Below are positions 35,156 to 47,427 of a DNA stretch of 64,000 bases, in pieces. Below the pieces are notes generated by a model that was not told the origin of the DNA, made no database searches, and was given only the letters and a program-made list of their open reading frames with translations. Each line of letters begins with the position of its first letter. Within the stretch, counting starts at the first letter, position 1. The stretch spans positions 49,912,910-49,976,909 of the forward strand of contig CM055320.2 of assembly GCA_029255685.2 (NCBI GenBank), written 5' to 3'. The position numbers and the translations under genes are program-made. The DNA comes from Silene conica (lineage: Eukaryota > Streptophyta > Magnoliopsida > Caryophyllales > Caryophyllaceae).

Positions 35156-36595
35156 TGACACCCGTCGTTCAGGGGTGCCAAAGATAAGATTTATAAAACC
35201 TCAGCTTAAACTTAGATAGGATAAGTCAAGGGTCGAACCACAAGGAGACAAGGTTAATTATGTTTGTGAATTGAAAGTCTATTACAAGTAACCAAAAAGG
35301 AGGGGGTTGATTTGAGATTTAAACTAATAACTAAGAGGACAAAATAAACAAAAGAAATAAAATAAGATAAAAAGGGGATTAGGAACTTTGGTTCCCCATG
35401 GTTAAAACAAGTCAATGAAAGGTAAAACAATCAAATAACACAATCCCAAGGAACAAAGAATAAACCTTCAGGTCAATATTCTACCCAATCCTTACGGTCT
35501 TGGGGTTCCTAGAAAAGCACTAAACTTTCGCTCAAGGGCAATCCCAAAGTTGTTGTTAAACTAATCCTAATAATCTTTCAATCCTAAGGATTAGTTCACC
35601 AACAACAATGGGGGATTGGTGATTCAATCATCAAACTTATCAAAATCAAATATTTACCATGGTTCCCCTAATTCCTAATCACAAGAATTAGCTACGCATA
35701 CTCTTAATTATGAAACTAACAATAACTAATAACATCAAAGGAATTAACATAATTAAAGATGACAATAAAAGGGAAAACATGAATTAAGAAACAACAATAA
35801 GATGAACAACAAGATTAAATTAAAAGGGAAAGATTAATTGTAGCAAACTTACAACTTAATTGGAATTAAGAACAAAAGATGAAAACTTGAATAAAATCTC
35901 TTTCTAACTATGGAGTTTTCTCTAATTGGGGCTGCTTGACCTAATTTTGGAGTTTAGGTCTCCTTAAATAAGTTCTAATTACAAGATTAGGAGCAAAGCC
36001 CGTAGTAAAAATCGCGGAAACACAGTGGGTCGGTCGGTCGACCTACTTTTTGGGTCGGTCGACCTCCTAATGACCTAATAACTTAAATGGGCTTTGCGGA
36101 AACTTCTGGGTCTGTGCTGTGGTCGGTCGACCTACTTTGTTGGTCGGTCGACCTGATTGTCGGGACTGCAGCGCGCGTCGATCTTAAAACAGCTGTCATT
36201 TCTTCGTTACTCATCGTAATCAAGCGATTCTTGCCGCGTTGGAAAGCTAAGAGGATAAGCTTTCACCTCCAACTAGAATCACTCCATTATCAGCTCTAGA
36301 ACTCTAGATATAGCCATTTGAAATAGGCTGCAATGTCGTGGATCGATTCTTTACTTGTTAAAGCTATCTTTAGGCCTTGAAATATGCGCTAGGCTTCGTT
36401 CCTTCTTGTCCTTAGTCATAAAAAGTCCCGAGGGCAAATTTGGTATAAAATCGTCCCTTTTCCGCATAAATCTGCAAAAGAGCATAAAAATACGAAAGTA
36501 GACAATTGTTGGGAAATAAAGGCTAAAACATAGTAAATGAGCGACAAAATGCGTGTAAAAATAGATGTAAAACATCATAAAATAGGCACGCATCA
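35156..36595 (-). repeat. Element E 3' LTR
   Basis: 1440 bp. Carries pairs at 36032-36064 and 36121-36153. Confidence 0.92.
36032..36153 (-). repeat. Two paired palindromic boxes in the E 3' LTR
   Basis: GGTCGGTCGACC, spacers tactttttg and tactttgtt, GGTCGGTCGACC; both 12-9-12. Confidence 0.88.
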
Positions 36596-38582
36596 AATTC
36601 CCCAAACCAAACCTTGCTTGCCCTCAAGCAAGAAATAGACTCGATCTTAACTAATGGAACGATTTCAATCTCAGAGCGAAATTTACATGTAAGCCTAAAC
36701 CAATGCTAAGTACAAAATGAGAAAGCATTTAAATCATGCAAACGAGTTATGGTGTTGTCAGACTTGCAAAAATAAAGACTATAGAGACTTTATACCATGG
36801 ACTCTCGCGGTACGCTCGAGACACTCATGAAGCAAAGGGTGAGTATATGTAAAAGATAAGAAGAAGTAATTTTGTAGAGACACTCACCTAACTGCGACCC
36901 ATGGAAACATGCCTGCAATTTAACATGAACAAAAATTCTACAACTTCGTATAACAATCTCATTAAGTGACCCAGATACATGCATATTGGGGTAATAAAAG
37001 ATATGTGAGGTAAAAGATAAAAAGTGGTTATGATGTTTTTGGATTTGTGGGGTTAGTAGCCAAGCTAGTAAAACCGGTTCCCAACAATATAATTCACAAC
37101 TTTTGATATTAAGGAAGTGCTCTTTTGTAGCACAACTCTCAGATTAAATATAAGAAAGGATTCCCAAATATTTTGAATGAGGTACGGGAGAGATAACACA
37201 TAAAAGAAAGGGAATTTGGAACGAATTTTTTTTTTTATTCTGATGCTGTCAGGTGGTCGGCCGACCCATGAAGGAGGTCGGTCGACCTTGCTTCCTGTAA
37301 GTTTTGATTTTTTTCGTTTTTCTTTTCTTTCTTTCTTTTTCTGAATTTTTCTGTTCTTTTTTTTTTTCCTTTCTTGCTTTCTTTCTTTTCTCTTTTTGTT
37401 CAAGATAACATACAAACCAAGATGCCTCAAAAAATAATCCAATGACCACAAATACTAGCTTGGAAGGGTAGGCTAAGTATGGGATGTAGTTTTGGGGGAA
37501 TAAAAAGGCAATTTTGGCTATGTGAAGCTTATGGGTAAATACGAGAAAAAGGATCCCAAATGCACGTATCAAGACTCACAAAACGAGATAGTAAAACAAG
37601 TATATAGCAATTAAAATTCATGTTTATGCATATTGATGTAACATGTTCCAAGGGGAGTACTACTCACATCCTAGACAACTGGTTTAAGAATGAAACCAAG
37701 AAATAAGCTCTAAAGAATGTATAGTAGGTTGCCAAGGTATAAGTCAAGTCTCAAGATATGCAAATTGACAAAAACTCGTAGATATGCAAAAGACTCTCAT
37801 ACTAAAACAAGTTGACAAGGCAAGGTAAAGGCATAAACATGTAAGATAGCAAAAATCATCCTTGAAATACTTTCGTTCCGACTCGAACTATATGCTAAAA
37901 TAAACGTGCATTTTTTTGGAAATTTTTGAATTTTTTTTTTCTGGATTTTTCTTTGTATATATAAGGAAAATAAAGAAAAGAACGATGCAATACAGAAATG
38001 CAGTAAACGTGTGACAGAATGCAATGCATGTGACACGAAACCATTCCCCAAACCAACCCGCACAATGTCCCCATCGTGCATTAGCCTAAGTAAAGGTTTC
38101 AGAAATTTAAAAGAAAGATGCAAGTAAATAAAAACCAAGGAAAAACTGGAAAGAACTCACTGGATTATGAAGCGCATGAGAAAAACCTCCCCAAAACAGC
38201 ATAAGCTGGGAGGTTTTGGTGGCCAGTAGTGCCACTCAAGTACCCAAGACAGTTGCATGATTCCCGAGGAAGAAACGAGAAGGCTGTGACGGATGGGTAG
38301 GTCGACCGACCTATGTTTCGGGTCGGCCGACCTTCCTGCGGATTGTACCCTTCTTTTCTTCGGAAATAACTTGTATTAACCAAGTCATTCTTCTTTAAAC
38401 CTGAAAAAATCATCATATATGCGCCCAACAAATGCGCAAGATCCCAGAACCAAGTCTAAAAAGTCTTAACTACGCAAACACAACGAAAAAGTTGTCCTAA
38501 AAACTTAAAGAAAGCAAGCTAGAAAGTCTTAGCAAAACAAAAAAATGTCTTAAGAAAAACAGAAACGAGCAAAAAGAAGAAG
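36596..38582 (-). other. Element E 3' UTR with polypurine tract
   Basis: Polypurine tract at 36596-36615. Non-coding. Purine tract on the minus strand at about 37303-37400. Paired boxes at 37255-37287 (spacer catgaagga) and 38300-38332 (spacer tatgtttcg). Confidence 0.75.
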
Positions 38583-39938
38583 TCATCCGCGAAGGATTCG
38601 GCGTTTCTTTGACCAAGGGCTCTGACTATAGGCTACTCCTTCAGCTATGGTGATTTGGTTAGATGAGTTTCTCTCCACCATGTAGATGGGTGGGTCATCA
38701 TCCACAGCTCTAGCCATCCATCTCCCGGAGTTGTCGACTCCCAAGTCGTGGGCCGACACCTTCCTGGGTTTCTTCTTCTTAGGGCTCTTTTCTTTAGCCA
38801 AATGATCACTAGCTTGAGTGATCTCGTTCTCTACATCTTTTGATCGAGTAAGTGGTACTACTCGATCGAGAACATCTCTCTTCCTACTGCTTATAGACTC
38901 TATCACTAGTGTCGCAATTTCTGGAGCATCCAAATCAGCCTTTTGAGCAAGAGATTCACCTGCACATGCCTCAAAATACATCAAAGCCTCCGAAGGATCC
39001 TTTGAAAAGGATCCTTGCATAGAACATTCACTAATATTATTAAAAACATCAGGAATGTCAATAAATGAATCCTGCAAAAAACAAGGTTCATTAACAGAGG
39101 GTTCAATCATGTTAGGAACATGTTCATCACTAATACCTACAAAAATAGGTTGGTCAGTCAAGGGGTGAAAGTCTAACTCATTGGTTGTTTCTAGATCCAA
39201 GTTAGTATCATCAACGGGGAGGGAGAGGGAATCAAGTAACCTATCATTCTCATCCTTAAAAATGAGCGACTCTTTAGTAATGGGTGTGATGGGATCACAC
39301 TTGACAGAAATATCTGGGTTACTAATATCAACGCCCTCATACCTCTCCAAGGGTTTTTTGAACTGATGCTCCAACATTAATTTCTCCAAATGATACGGAA
39401 ACGGGACCACAATGCTTGTCGCGGAATCGGCAAGCCTTGGCTCTTTTAACTTCAGAATCTCCGTTGAGTCATTGACGAGAGAAGAGTCAGGTAGCTCAGG
39501 AGGCGAATCCACAATCTGCTCAGGAACCCTGGTCGGTCGACCTGATATAGTGGTCGGTCGACTCACTTCTGTATCATCGGAATTTTTCTGGTTTGTAGAA
39601 ACTGATCTCACGTCAGGCGTCGAGGTCGGTCGACCTGATGTTGTGGTCGGTCGACCTCCTGACCCGTGCACGGGATCGATTTCTTCGTCCTGAACTTTGG
39701 CATAATCATCCTTTGGGGTTGGTCTCTCATAAGCACGACCACTCCTGAGATCTATAGCATTTAATGTCTCTATGGAACTCTTACAACCAACTGGAGAGCT
39801 AGCAATCCGATTAGCTAAGATTACTAATTGCCTTTCAACACTCTTCACAGCTGCATCTCGTTCTTTTTTTAATTCCGAAAAAATCGCTTCTAACTCAGAC
39901 ACAGTAACCATGATCGCAATAGCACTGAGAGTACTCAA
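38583..39938 (-). CDS. Element E ORF: gag C-terminal-derived protein without nucleocapsid or protease
   Basis: 451 codons, no internal stop. The N-terminus (about residues 1-60) is helical and Glu/Lys-rich, then LNAIDLRSG matches the LNIISLRSG of A gag. Residues about 95-145 contain GRPTTTSGRPT and SRPTTISGRPT, encoded by two paired boxes (39531-39563, 39624-39656). PFPYHLEKLMLEHQFKKPLE recalls the Athila block preceding protease. The following 200 residues are acidic and I recognise nothing in them. A basic stretch KEKSPKKKKPRK and a C-terminus SPWSKKRRILRG follow, comparable to the end of the A protease ORF. Zinc knuckle and Asp-Leu-Gly motif are absent. The intact frame in a young element suggests it is either maintained or simply recent. 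Function unknown. Confidence 0.7.
   Translation of the reverse strand: MSTLSAIAIMVTVSELEAIFSELKKERDAAVKSVERQLVILANRIASSPVGCKSSIETLNAIDLRSGRAYERPTPKDDYAKVQDEEIDPVHGSGGRPTTTSGRPTSTPDVRSVSTNQKNSDDTEVSRPTTISGRPTRVPEQIVDSPPELPDSSLVNDSTEILKLKEPRLADSATSIVVPFPYHLEKLMLEHQFKKPLERYEGVDISNPDISVKCDPITPITKESLIFKDENDRLLDSLSLPVDDTNLDLETTNELDFHPLTDQPIFVGISDEHVPNMIEPSVNEPCFLQDSFIDIPDVFNNISECSMQGSFSKDPSEALMYFEACAGESLAQKADLDAPEIATLVIESISSRKRDVLDRVVPLTRSKDVENEITQASDHLAKEKSPKKKKPRKVSAHDLGVDNSGRWMARAVDDDPPIYMVERNSSNQITIAEGVAYSQSPWSKKRRILRG
39531..39656 (-). repeat. Two paired palindromic boxes in the E ORF, in frame
   Basis: 39531-39563 (spacer tgatatagt, second box ends GACT) and 39624-39656 (spacer tgatgttgt); 12-9-12. 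Confidence 0.88.
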
Positions 39939-40065
39939 GTCTTCCTCTCAAAAACCTGTCTTCTAAAACAAAACTAGAAGAAAAGGTAAGAAACGGTCTT
40001 AAGGAACCTAAGTTCCTTAAGACAAGAAAAATAAACTAAAAATTAACAAACAAAATTATACCGTC

Positions 40066-40083
40066 TCCCCGGCAACGGCGCCA
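40066..40083 (-). promoter_or_regulatory. Element E primer-binding site (tRNA-Asp type)
   Basis: The sense strand reads TGGCGCCGTTGCCGGGGA, five bases from the 5' LTR. Confidence 0.88.
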
Positions 40084-40088
40084 AAATT

Positions 40089-41521
40089 TGACACCCGTCG
40101 TTGAGGGGTGCCAAAGATAGGATTTATAAAACCTCAGCTTAAACTTAGATAGGATAAGTCAAGGGTCGAACCACAAGGAGACAAGGTTAATTATGTTTGT
40201 GAATTTAAAGTCTATTACAAGTAACCAAAAAGGAGGGGGTTGATTTGAGATTTAAACTAATAACTAAGAGGACAAAATAAACAAAAGAAATAAAATAAGA
40301 TAAAAAGGGGATTAGGAACTTTGGTTCCCCATGGTTAAAACAAGTCAATGAAAGGTAAAACAATCAAATAACACAATCCCAAGGAACAAAGAATAAACCT
40401 TCAGGTCAATATTCTACCCAATCCTTACGGTCTTAGGGTTCCTAGAAAAGCACTAAACTTTCGCTCAAGGGCAATCCCAAAGTTGTTGTTAAACTAATCC
40501 TTCAATCCTAACGATTAGTTCACCAACAACAATGGGGGATTGGTGATTCAATCATCAAACTTATCAAAATCAAATATTTACCATGGTTCCCCTAATTCCT
40601 AATCACAAGAATTAGCTATGCATACTCTTAATTATGAAACTAACAATAAATAATAACATCAAAGGAATTAACATAATTAAAGATGACAATAAAAGGGAAA
40701 ACATGAATTAAGAAACAACAATAAGATGAACAACAAGATTAAATTAAAAGGGAAAGATTAATTGTAGCAAACTTACAACTTAATTGGAATTAAGAACAAA
40801 AGATGAAAACTTGAATAAAATCTCTTTCTAACTATGGAGTTTTCTCTAATTGGGGCTGCTTGACCTAATTTTGGAGTTTAGGTCTCCTTAAATAAGTTCT
40901 AATTACAAGATTAGGAGCAAAGCCCGTAATAAAAATCGCGGAAACACAGTGGGTCGGTCGGTCGACCTACTTTTTGGGTCGGTCGACCTCCTAATGACCT
41001 AATAACTTAAATGGGCTTTGCGGAAACTTCTGGGTCTGTGCTGTGGTCGGTCGACCTACTTTGTTGGTCGGTCGACCTGATTGTCGGGACTGCAGCGCGC
41101 GTCGATCTTAAAACAGCTATCATTTCTTCGTTACTCATCGTAATCAAGCGATTCTTGCGGCGTTGGAAAGCTAAGAGGATAAGCTTTCACCTCCAAATAG
41201 AATCACTCCATTATCAGCTCTATAACTCTAGATATAGCCATTTGAAACAGGCTGCAATGTCGTGGATCGATTCTTTACTTGTTAAAGCTATCTTTAGGCC
41301 TTGAAATATGCGCTAGGCTTCGTTCCTTCTTGTCCTTAGTCATAAAAAGTCCCGAGGGCATAAATTTGGTATAAAATCGTCTCTTCTCCGCATAAATCTG
41401 CAAAAGAGCATAAAAATACGAAAGAAGACAATTGTTGGGAAATAAAGGCTAAAACATAGTAAATGAGCGACAAAATGCGTGTAAAAATAGATGTAAAACA
41501 TCATAAAATAGGCACGCATCA
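40089..41521 (-). repeat. Element E 5' LTR
   Basis: 1433 bp. Pairs at 40956-40988 and 41045-41077. Confidence 0.92.
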
Positions 41522-41526
41522 ATAAT

Positions 41527-41527
41527 C

Positions 41528-41566
<39 letters not shown>

Positions 41567-42674
41567 TTAATAATATTAACAATTAACTAATAATCAAAAC
41601 AGAAATCCCAGCCGTTACATCTCACGCAAAAACGAAAACCCAATTCGCGAAACACCGAACAGGCTGCTCCACCATGACAACCACCACCTCTAGCACCAAC
41701 CGTAGCCTCTGGCTCCCCCACTGGCACCACCATGCTCGCCTCTAAGCCGCGGTGGTTCCAGGGAGGGAGTTAGTGGCCGTCGACCACCACCCACGGCACC
41801 ACACAACCGTTCACAAACCAGCACCACTAACAGCACTGCTCTTAACCGTGACTGACACCCCAAACGAAATTCGATATTGCACCGGCACTAAACACCCTAA
41901 ACCACCGCGACATCAACCACCCTACCACCCTGACTCCCCTCTATAACAATACCTTACTACCCAGGACCCTCGTGACCAGTAACTACATCGAAATCCTATC
42001 AAAATACCATACATGCAACACTGTTCTGATACTTTCTGAAAACTCGATTGACACAGGCACCAAAACGGCCTTCGAGGGTGGTCTTGGACGGTCAACGACA
42101 TCAAGTCTAGGGTTAAAACACAAGTACTATCAACATAGAACATAAATGCACGAAGAAACAGAACCAAAACTATAATTACCTTATAGAATTAACGAATTGA
42201 AAATGAACAGGAAACTGAAAAAACAGAGAATGAGTATTGAGTACCCGTTTTCAGATGCAAAACGAACCACCTATAGCCACCCTAAACCACCAAGTGATCC
42301 TTTCTTCTTGTTCCCAGAGGTGACGGCAGTTTGTGTGTGAGAGAGAGAGAGAGAGAGAGGCGTTATGGGTTTAGGGTTAGGGTTACGAGAGGGTTTATAA
42401 GGGGTGGCAGATAGATTTTGTTGAGGTTTGGGCAGCATGGGTTTTGAACGTGGGGTGCTATAAGGTTGGGCTTTCCAGCCTTGACACGCATCTCGAGGCC
42501 CATACTCGTACTTAAACGCGGTTTCGTTACTCATTCGCATACTCGATCCCTTACCAACACATGTAATACTTATTCCATAAATTAATTATCGATTACTAAC
42601 GTTTAATAATTAAAACACGTTAACATAACAACCAAATATTAAAATAAAAACACAATAAAATACGTAGTATTACA
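41527..42674 (-). repeat. Element D 3' LTR, second part
   Basis: Begins in a long AAT microsatellite (to about 41575), then matches 49260-50361. Ends GTAGTATTACA. Confidence 0.9.
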
Positions 42675-42691
42675 GTCTTCCCTCCTTAAAA
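42675..42691 (-). promoter_or_regulatory. Element D polypurine tract
   Basis: Sense TTTTAAGGAGGGAAGAC next to the 3' LTR. The corresponding site of C is TTTTAAGGGGGGAAGAC. Confidence 0.8.
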
Positions 42692-42850
42692 TGAACTTCG
42701 TCCCGAAGTTCACCATCCCGAGGTCAACAATTGGTCACTAAGCACGTAACGAACAAAGATGTCACACTTTTAAAAGCTAAAAAGGCGCGTAAAACACGAA
42801 ATGTCACATTCTACCCTCCTAAAAAGAAAGTTACGTCCTCGTAACATACC

Positions 42851-45800
42851 TTAATTAAAAAGATCAGGATACTTTTCCCTCATCGCAACTTCAGTCTCCC
42901 AAGTAGCCTCCTCGACATTATGATTGGTCCACAAGACTTTCACGAGCGCGGTCTCCCCATTTCTGGTTTTCCTCACTTTTCTGTCAAGGATCTCCTTGGG
43001 TCGCTCCTCATAGGTCAACTGCTCATCGACCTCAATAACCTCATGATCAAGGATATGCGAAGGATCACTGATATATCTCCTTAGTTGCGATACATGGAAC
43101 ACGTTGTGCACCCTGGCTAACGCTGGAGGTAGAGTTAATCGATAAGCTACCTCACCAACTCGCTCTAAAATCTCGAATGGCCCAATGAACTTCTGGCTCA
43201 ACTTGCCCCTATTACCAAACCTCATCACTCCTCGCATAGGTGACACTTTCAGCAACACTTTCTCTCCTGCCTCGAATGTGATATCACTCCTCTTTAGGTC
43301 GGCATAACCCTTCTGTCTATCTTGGGCCGCTCTCATTTTCTGTCGAATTACCTGGACCTGTGCTATCATCTCCTGAATCATCTCAGGTCCCAAAGTCACT
43401 ACATCGGCTCTATCATCCCAACAAACTGGACTCCTACATTTCCTCCCATATAATGCCTCAAAAGGAGCCATCCCAATGCTGGCGTGATAACTGTTGTTGT
43501 ACGAGAACTCTATCAAATCAAGTCTGTCCTCCCAAGATCCTCCAAACTCTAGCACACAAGCCCTCAACATATCCTCCAATGTCTGGATAGTTCTCTCTGT
43601 CTGACCGTCTGTCGCCAGATGAAACACTGTACTCATCTTCAAGGTAGTTCCCATCAACGTCTGTAACTCTTGCCAAAACTTAGAGATAAACCTGGAATCA
43701 CGATCAGAAACAATGTCCTTTGGAACACCATGAAGCTTCACCACATGCTTAATGTAAGCCTTGGCCAACTCAGCTTTGCTCCAAGTCTCCTTCATTGGTA
43801 TGAAATGGGCTGACTTAGTCAACCTATCAACAATCACCCAAATCATGTCATTCCCTTTCGAAGTTCTAGGCAAGCGCACAATAAAATCCATCGATATGCT
43901 TTCCCACTTCCACTCAGGTACATCCAGTGGTTGTAATTTCCCTTGAGGTCTCTTATGCTCCCCTTTCACTCTCTGACACACTAAGCAACGAGAAACAAAC
44001 GCAGCTACCTCTTGCTTCATCTTTGGCCACCAAAACGCTTTCTTCAGGTCTTTGTACAACTTATCCCCTCCAGGATGAACGGAATAAGGTGTAGAATGAG
44101 CTTCGACCAGAATCTTTCTCTTCAATTCTTCATCTTCAGGTACACACCATCTCCCATCAAATCTCAAACTATCATCACTGTGAACCTCGAACTTAGAATA
44201 TGGCTCGGCGTCACTAGCTTTGTTCACTGCCTCACGCCACTTCTGAATTCTTGGATCACTCTTCTGGCGTTCTCGGATCTCGGAATATAACTCAGGCTCG
44301 ATCGTTAAATCTCCCATGGTTTCACCCTTCTTGATCACTGCAATTCCCATCTGTCCCAACTCACGATACATACTCAGTCTCGATCTTGCTGTGCATAGAG
44401 CGTGAACAGATTTCCTACTCAATGCATCAGCCACCACATTCGTTTTCCCTTCCTTGTACAGAATCTCCATGTCGTAATCTCCAATAAGTTCGATCCACCT
44501 CCTCTGACGCATGTTCAGCTCTCTCTGGGTATAAATGTATTTTAAGCTCTTATGATCGGAATACACCTTAAATGTAGCTCCATAAAGATAATGTCGCCAC
44601 AGTTTTAGTGCAAAAACTACTGCTCCCAGCTCCAAATCATGCGTCGGATAATTCTCCTCATATGGCTTCAGCTGCCTAGAAGCATAGGCGATCACTCTCC
44701 CATTTTGCATCAGCACACAACCCAGTCCCTTCTTTGAAGCATCGGTGTATACCTCAAAATTCTCACTTCCTTCTGGCAAAGCAAGGATAGGAGCTGAAGT
44801 AAGACGCTCCTTCAGATCCCGAAACGCCTTCTCGCAGCTCTCATCCCAGACAAATCTATTTTCTTTCCGCATCAATGAAGTCATAGGCTTGGCTATTTTT
44901 GAGAAGTCTTTCACAAATCTCCTGTAGTAACCGGCCAAACCCAAGAAACTTCGAATGTCAGCCACATTTTTCGGTCGCTCCCACTTCGAAACGGCTTCAA
45001 TCTTGCTAGGATCAACAGAAACACCCTCTTTAGACACCACATGGCCCAGAAATGCAACCTTCTCGAGCCAGAATTCGCACTTACTCAACTTGGCATACAA
45101 TTGATGGTCCCTCAATGTCTGCAGCACTAAGCTCAAATGCTTCGCGTGCTCTTCTCTATTCTTCGAGTACACTAAGATGTCATCAATAAACACCACCACA
45201 AATTGGTCCAGATAAGGACTAAACACTCTGTTCATCAAATCCATGAAAACAGCAGGTGCATTAGTCAAACCAAATGGCATCAGTACGAATACATAATGCC
45301 CATACCTCGATCTGAACGCAGTCTTGTGAATATCTGCATCTTTGATTCTCAGCTGATGATACCCTGACCGCAAATCGATATTGGAAAACACACCAGCCCC
45401 ACTCAACTGGTCAAAAAGATCATCGATGCGAGGTAAAGGATATCGGTTCTTGATCGTCACATTGTTAAGCTCCCTATAATCCACGCACAACCTCATTGTT
45501 CCGTCCTTCTTCTTTACAAACAAAACTGGTGCTCCCCAAGGTGACACACTCGGTCTCACATACCCTTTGCTGGCTAGCTCATCCAATTGCTTCCTCAGTT
45601 CTTCCAATTCCTTAGGTCCCATGCGATAAGGTGCTTTAGAAATTTGCTCAGCCCCAGGTTTTAGATCAATGCCAAAATCCAAGTCCCTCTTTGGCGGTAA
45701 CCCAGTAATTTCTTCTGGAAACACGTCTTCAAAATCCTTTACAACATCGATCTCCCTCGCTTGGGGTTTCTCTGCAGTCAGGTCTCTCACATGGCACAAC

Positions 45801-46160
45801 AGCATCTCATCACCCCTCTTCAGACAGGTCTTCAGCGCATTGATAGTGATAAGCTTCAGTTTAGGCTTTACAGAATATCCCTTGTAGGATACCCTCACTC
45901 CCTTGGGTCCCCTCAAAGTGATCTTCCCTTGGTAGCAATCAATGTAGGCCTTATACTTTTTCAGCCAATCCATACCCAATCTCACCTCAAAGCCACCTAA
46001 AGGAAACTCTATCAAGTTCGACTCAAAACTTACATCTCCTACTTGGATCATTACATCGTTATAGACTCTATTACAAGCTATGGACTCCCCAGAAGGTATG
46101 GTTACAGAATCAGCTATACTATTATATACATTGAGTCCTATAGCCCTAACTACTCCGCAG
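42851..46160 (-). pseudogene. pol: Element D pol: protease end, reverse transcriptase, RNase H, integrase, chromodomain
   Basis: Open from about 46160 to 42851 (Met at 46051). After the protease tail ([11 protein letters not shown]) come RT ([24 protein letters not shown] catalytic Asp pair, [11 protein letters not shown]) and RNase H ([35 protein letters not shown]). The integrase zinc domain shows H...H, then CLVCQRVK; the core has [16 protein letters not shown] and TDGQTERT, so all three acidic residues are present. C-terminal [16 protein letters not shown] and [12 protein letters not shown] follow. A chromodomain (about 43050-42860: [34 protein letters not shown]) ends the protein, diagnostic of the Tekay clade. 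The frame is uninterrupted; only the link to gag is shifted. Confidence 0.93.
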
Positions 46161-47427
46161 ATATGAAAGAATACGAGGCACCAGAATCAAATAAAACGTA
46201 AGTAGGAAAGGATTGTACTAGAAATGTACCCGTAACAACGTGAGCATCCTCCTCTGCAGCCTCCTTGCCCATCATGAACAGAGCTCCACTCTTCTTGGCT
46301 GTAGTCTGATTGACGGATGCAGCTCCGCTCTGGTTACTAGCCTCGGCAAGACTCTTTTGGAAGTTGTTGTTCCCACTACCCTGGTTTCCCTGGTAGCGGT
46401 TCTGACTATTGTAGTTGCCATGACTCCGTTGGTAACTGTTACCTCCAGATTTGTTGTTGCCCGAGTAGCTCGCATTTGGTGTTCTGAAACCACCACTTTG
46501 ATTGCCCCGATTATAACTGTTTCCGGCGCTCTGAGTCCCAACCCAACAATTGGATATCTTATGCCCATACTTCCCACATTTAAAACAGGTAGGTTTTGCA
46601 AAGTTTGTTCCAGACAGGGAGTGATTTCCGCCTCGATTCCTATTGCTCCCTGACCCATTGTTAGAGAAGAAGGACCGATACTGATTGTTTGTTTTCTTAT
46701 TTCCTGAGCCCTCAGTTGCTGACTCAGCCTTTCTCTTCTCGCCCTTTGTCTTCTCCTCTTCCTTGATCATGTTTGCGAGCCTCTCTGCCTGGCCAGCCCT
46801 CTCATATATGCCTTCCACTGTCGTGGGCTTAGTCGCCAGCATGCTTCTCATGATATTGAGGGTCAGCCCCTTCTCAAACCTTGCTGCCAACATCTCCTGT
46901 GTGTAGCCTAAGTCAGCTACATTCTCTACCAGTTGCAAAAACTTACTGTGGTATGCCTCCACAGCCATCCCTTCGGCCATCTGGAATGAATCGAACTCAG
47001 CTCGCAGTTTTCCTTTCACATGCTCCGGCACGAACTTAGAGGATAAAATCCCCTTGAATCCTTCCCAGCGTATATATTCCGACCCAATCTCTTCCGCAGC
47101 AGCCTTGATTTCCTCTTTGTTATTGTTCCACCATAACCTAGCTGTACCTTTCAGATAGAATACAGCTTGGTCCACCTTCATCGATTCTGGTACAGACAGT
47201 AGTTCGAATATGCTCTCGAACTCTCGGCACCACTCCGCAAGTAGACTCGGCGCTCCTTCCCCATCGTACTTGGTGGGGTTATGCCTAGAAATATTATTAC
47301 TCATCTTAATCGCATCAGACTGAGTGTTTGCCCCAATCCTAGCTAGGAGAGCAGTGTTGATAGCTAGCAGGCGATCCAATTCCTCTTGTGATACATTAGC
47401 AGTGTTGGGTTCTCTTCTGGGAGGCAT
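46150..47427 (-). pseudogene. gag: Element D gag and start of protease
   Basis: Start chosen at 47427 (MPPRREPNTANVSQEELDRL). Another in-frame ATG lies at 47460 in the leader. Capsid domain with WCREFESIF, LKGTARLWWNN, FVPEHVKGKLRAEFDSF; zinc knuckle CFKCGKYGHKISNC; a Gly/Asn/Ser-rich stretch. Then protease [14 protein letters not shown] ends at a stop at 46150. The pol frame overlaps and encodes the expected continuation, so a one-base frameshift near 46160, just after the protease active site, separates gag from pol. Tekay elements normally have one continuous frame, so this is likely a mutation. Confidence 0.9.

Larger units (their letters stand above)
35156..41521 (-). mobile_element. Element E: non-autonomous Athila-like retrotransposon with one intact ORF
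   Basis: TGACACCC...CGCATCA, TSD ATAAT (35151-35155 and 41522-41526). LTRs 35156-36595 and 40089-41521 differ at only about 15-20 positions by eye. Primer site 40066-40083, polypurine tract 36596-36615. The interior of 3.5 kb holds a single 451-codon ORF. It lacks nucleocapsid, protease, RT, RNase H and integrase. UTR and boxes are homologous to A. Confidence 0.92.
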
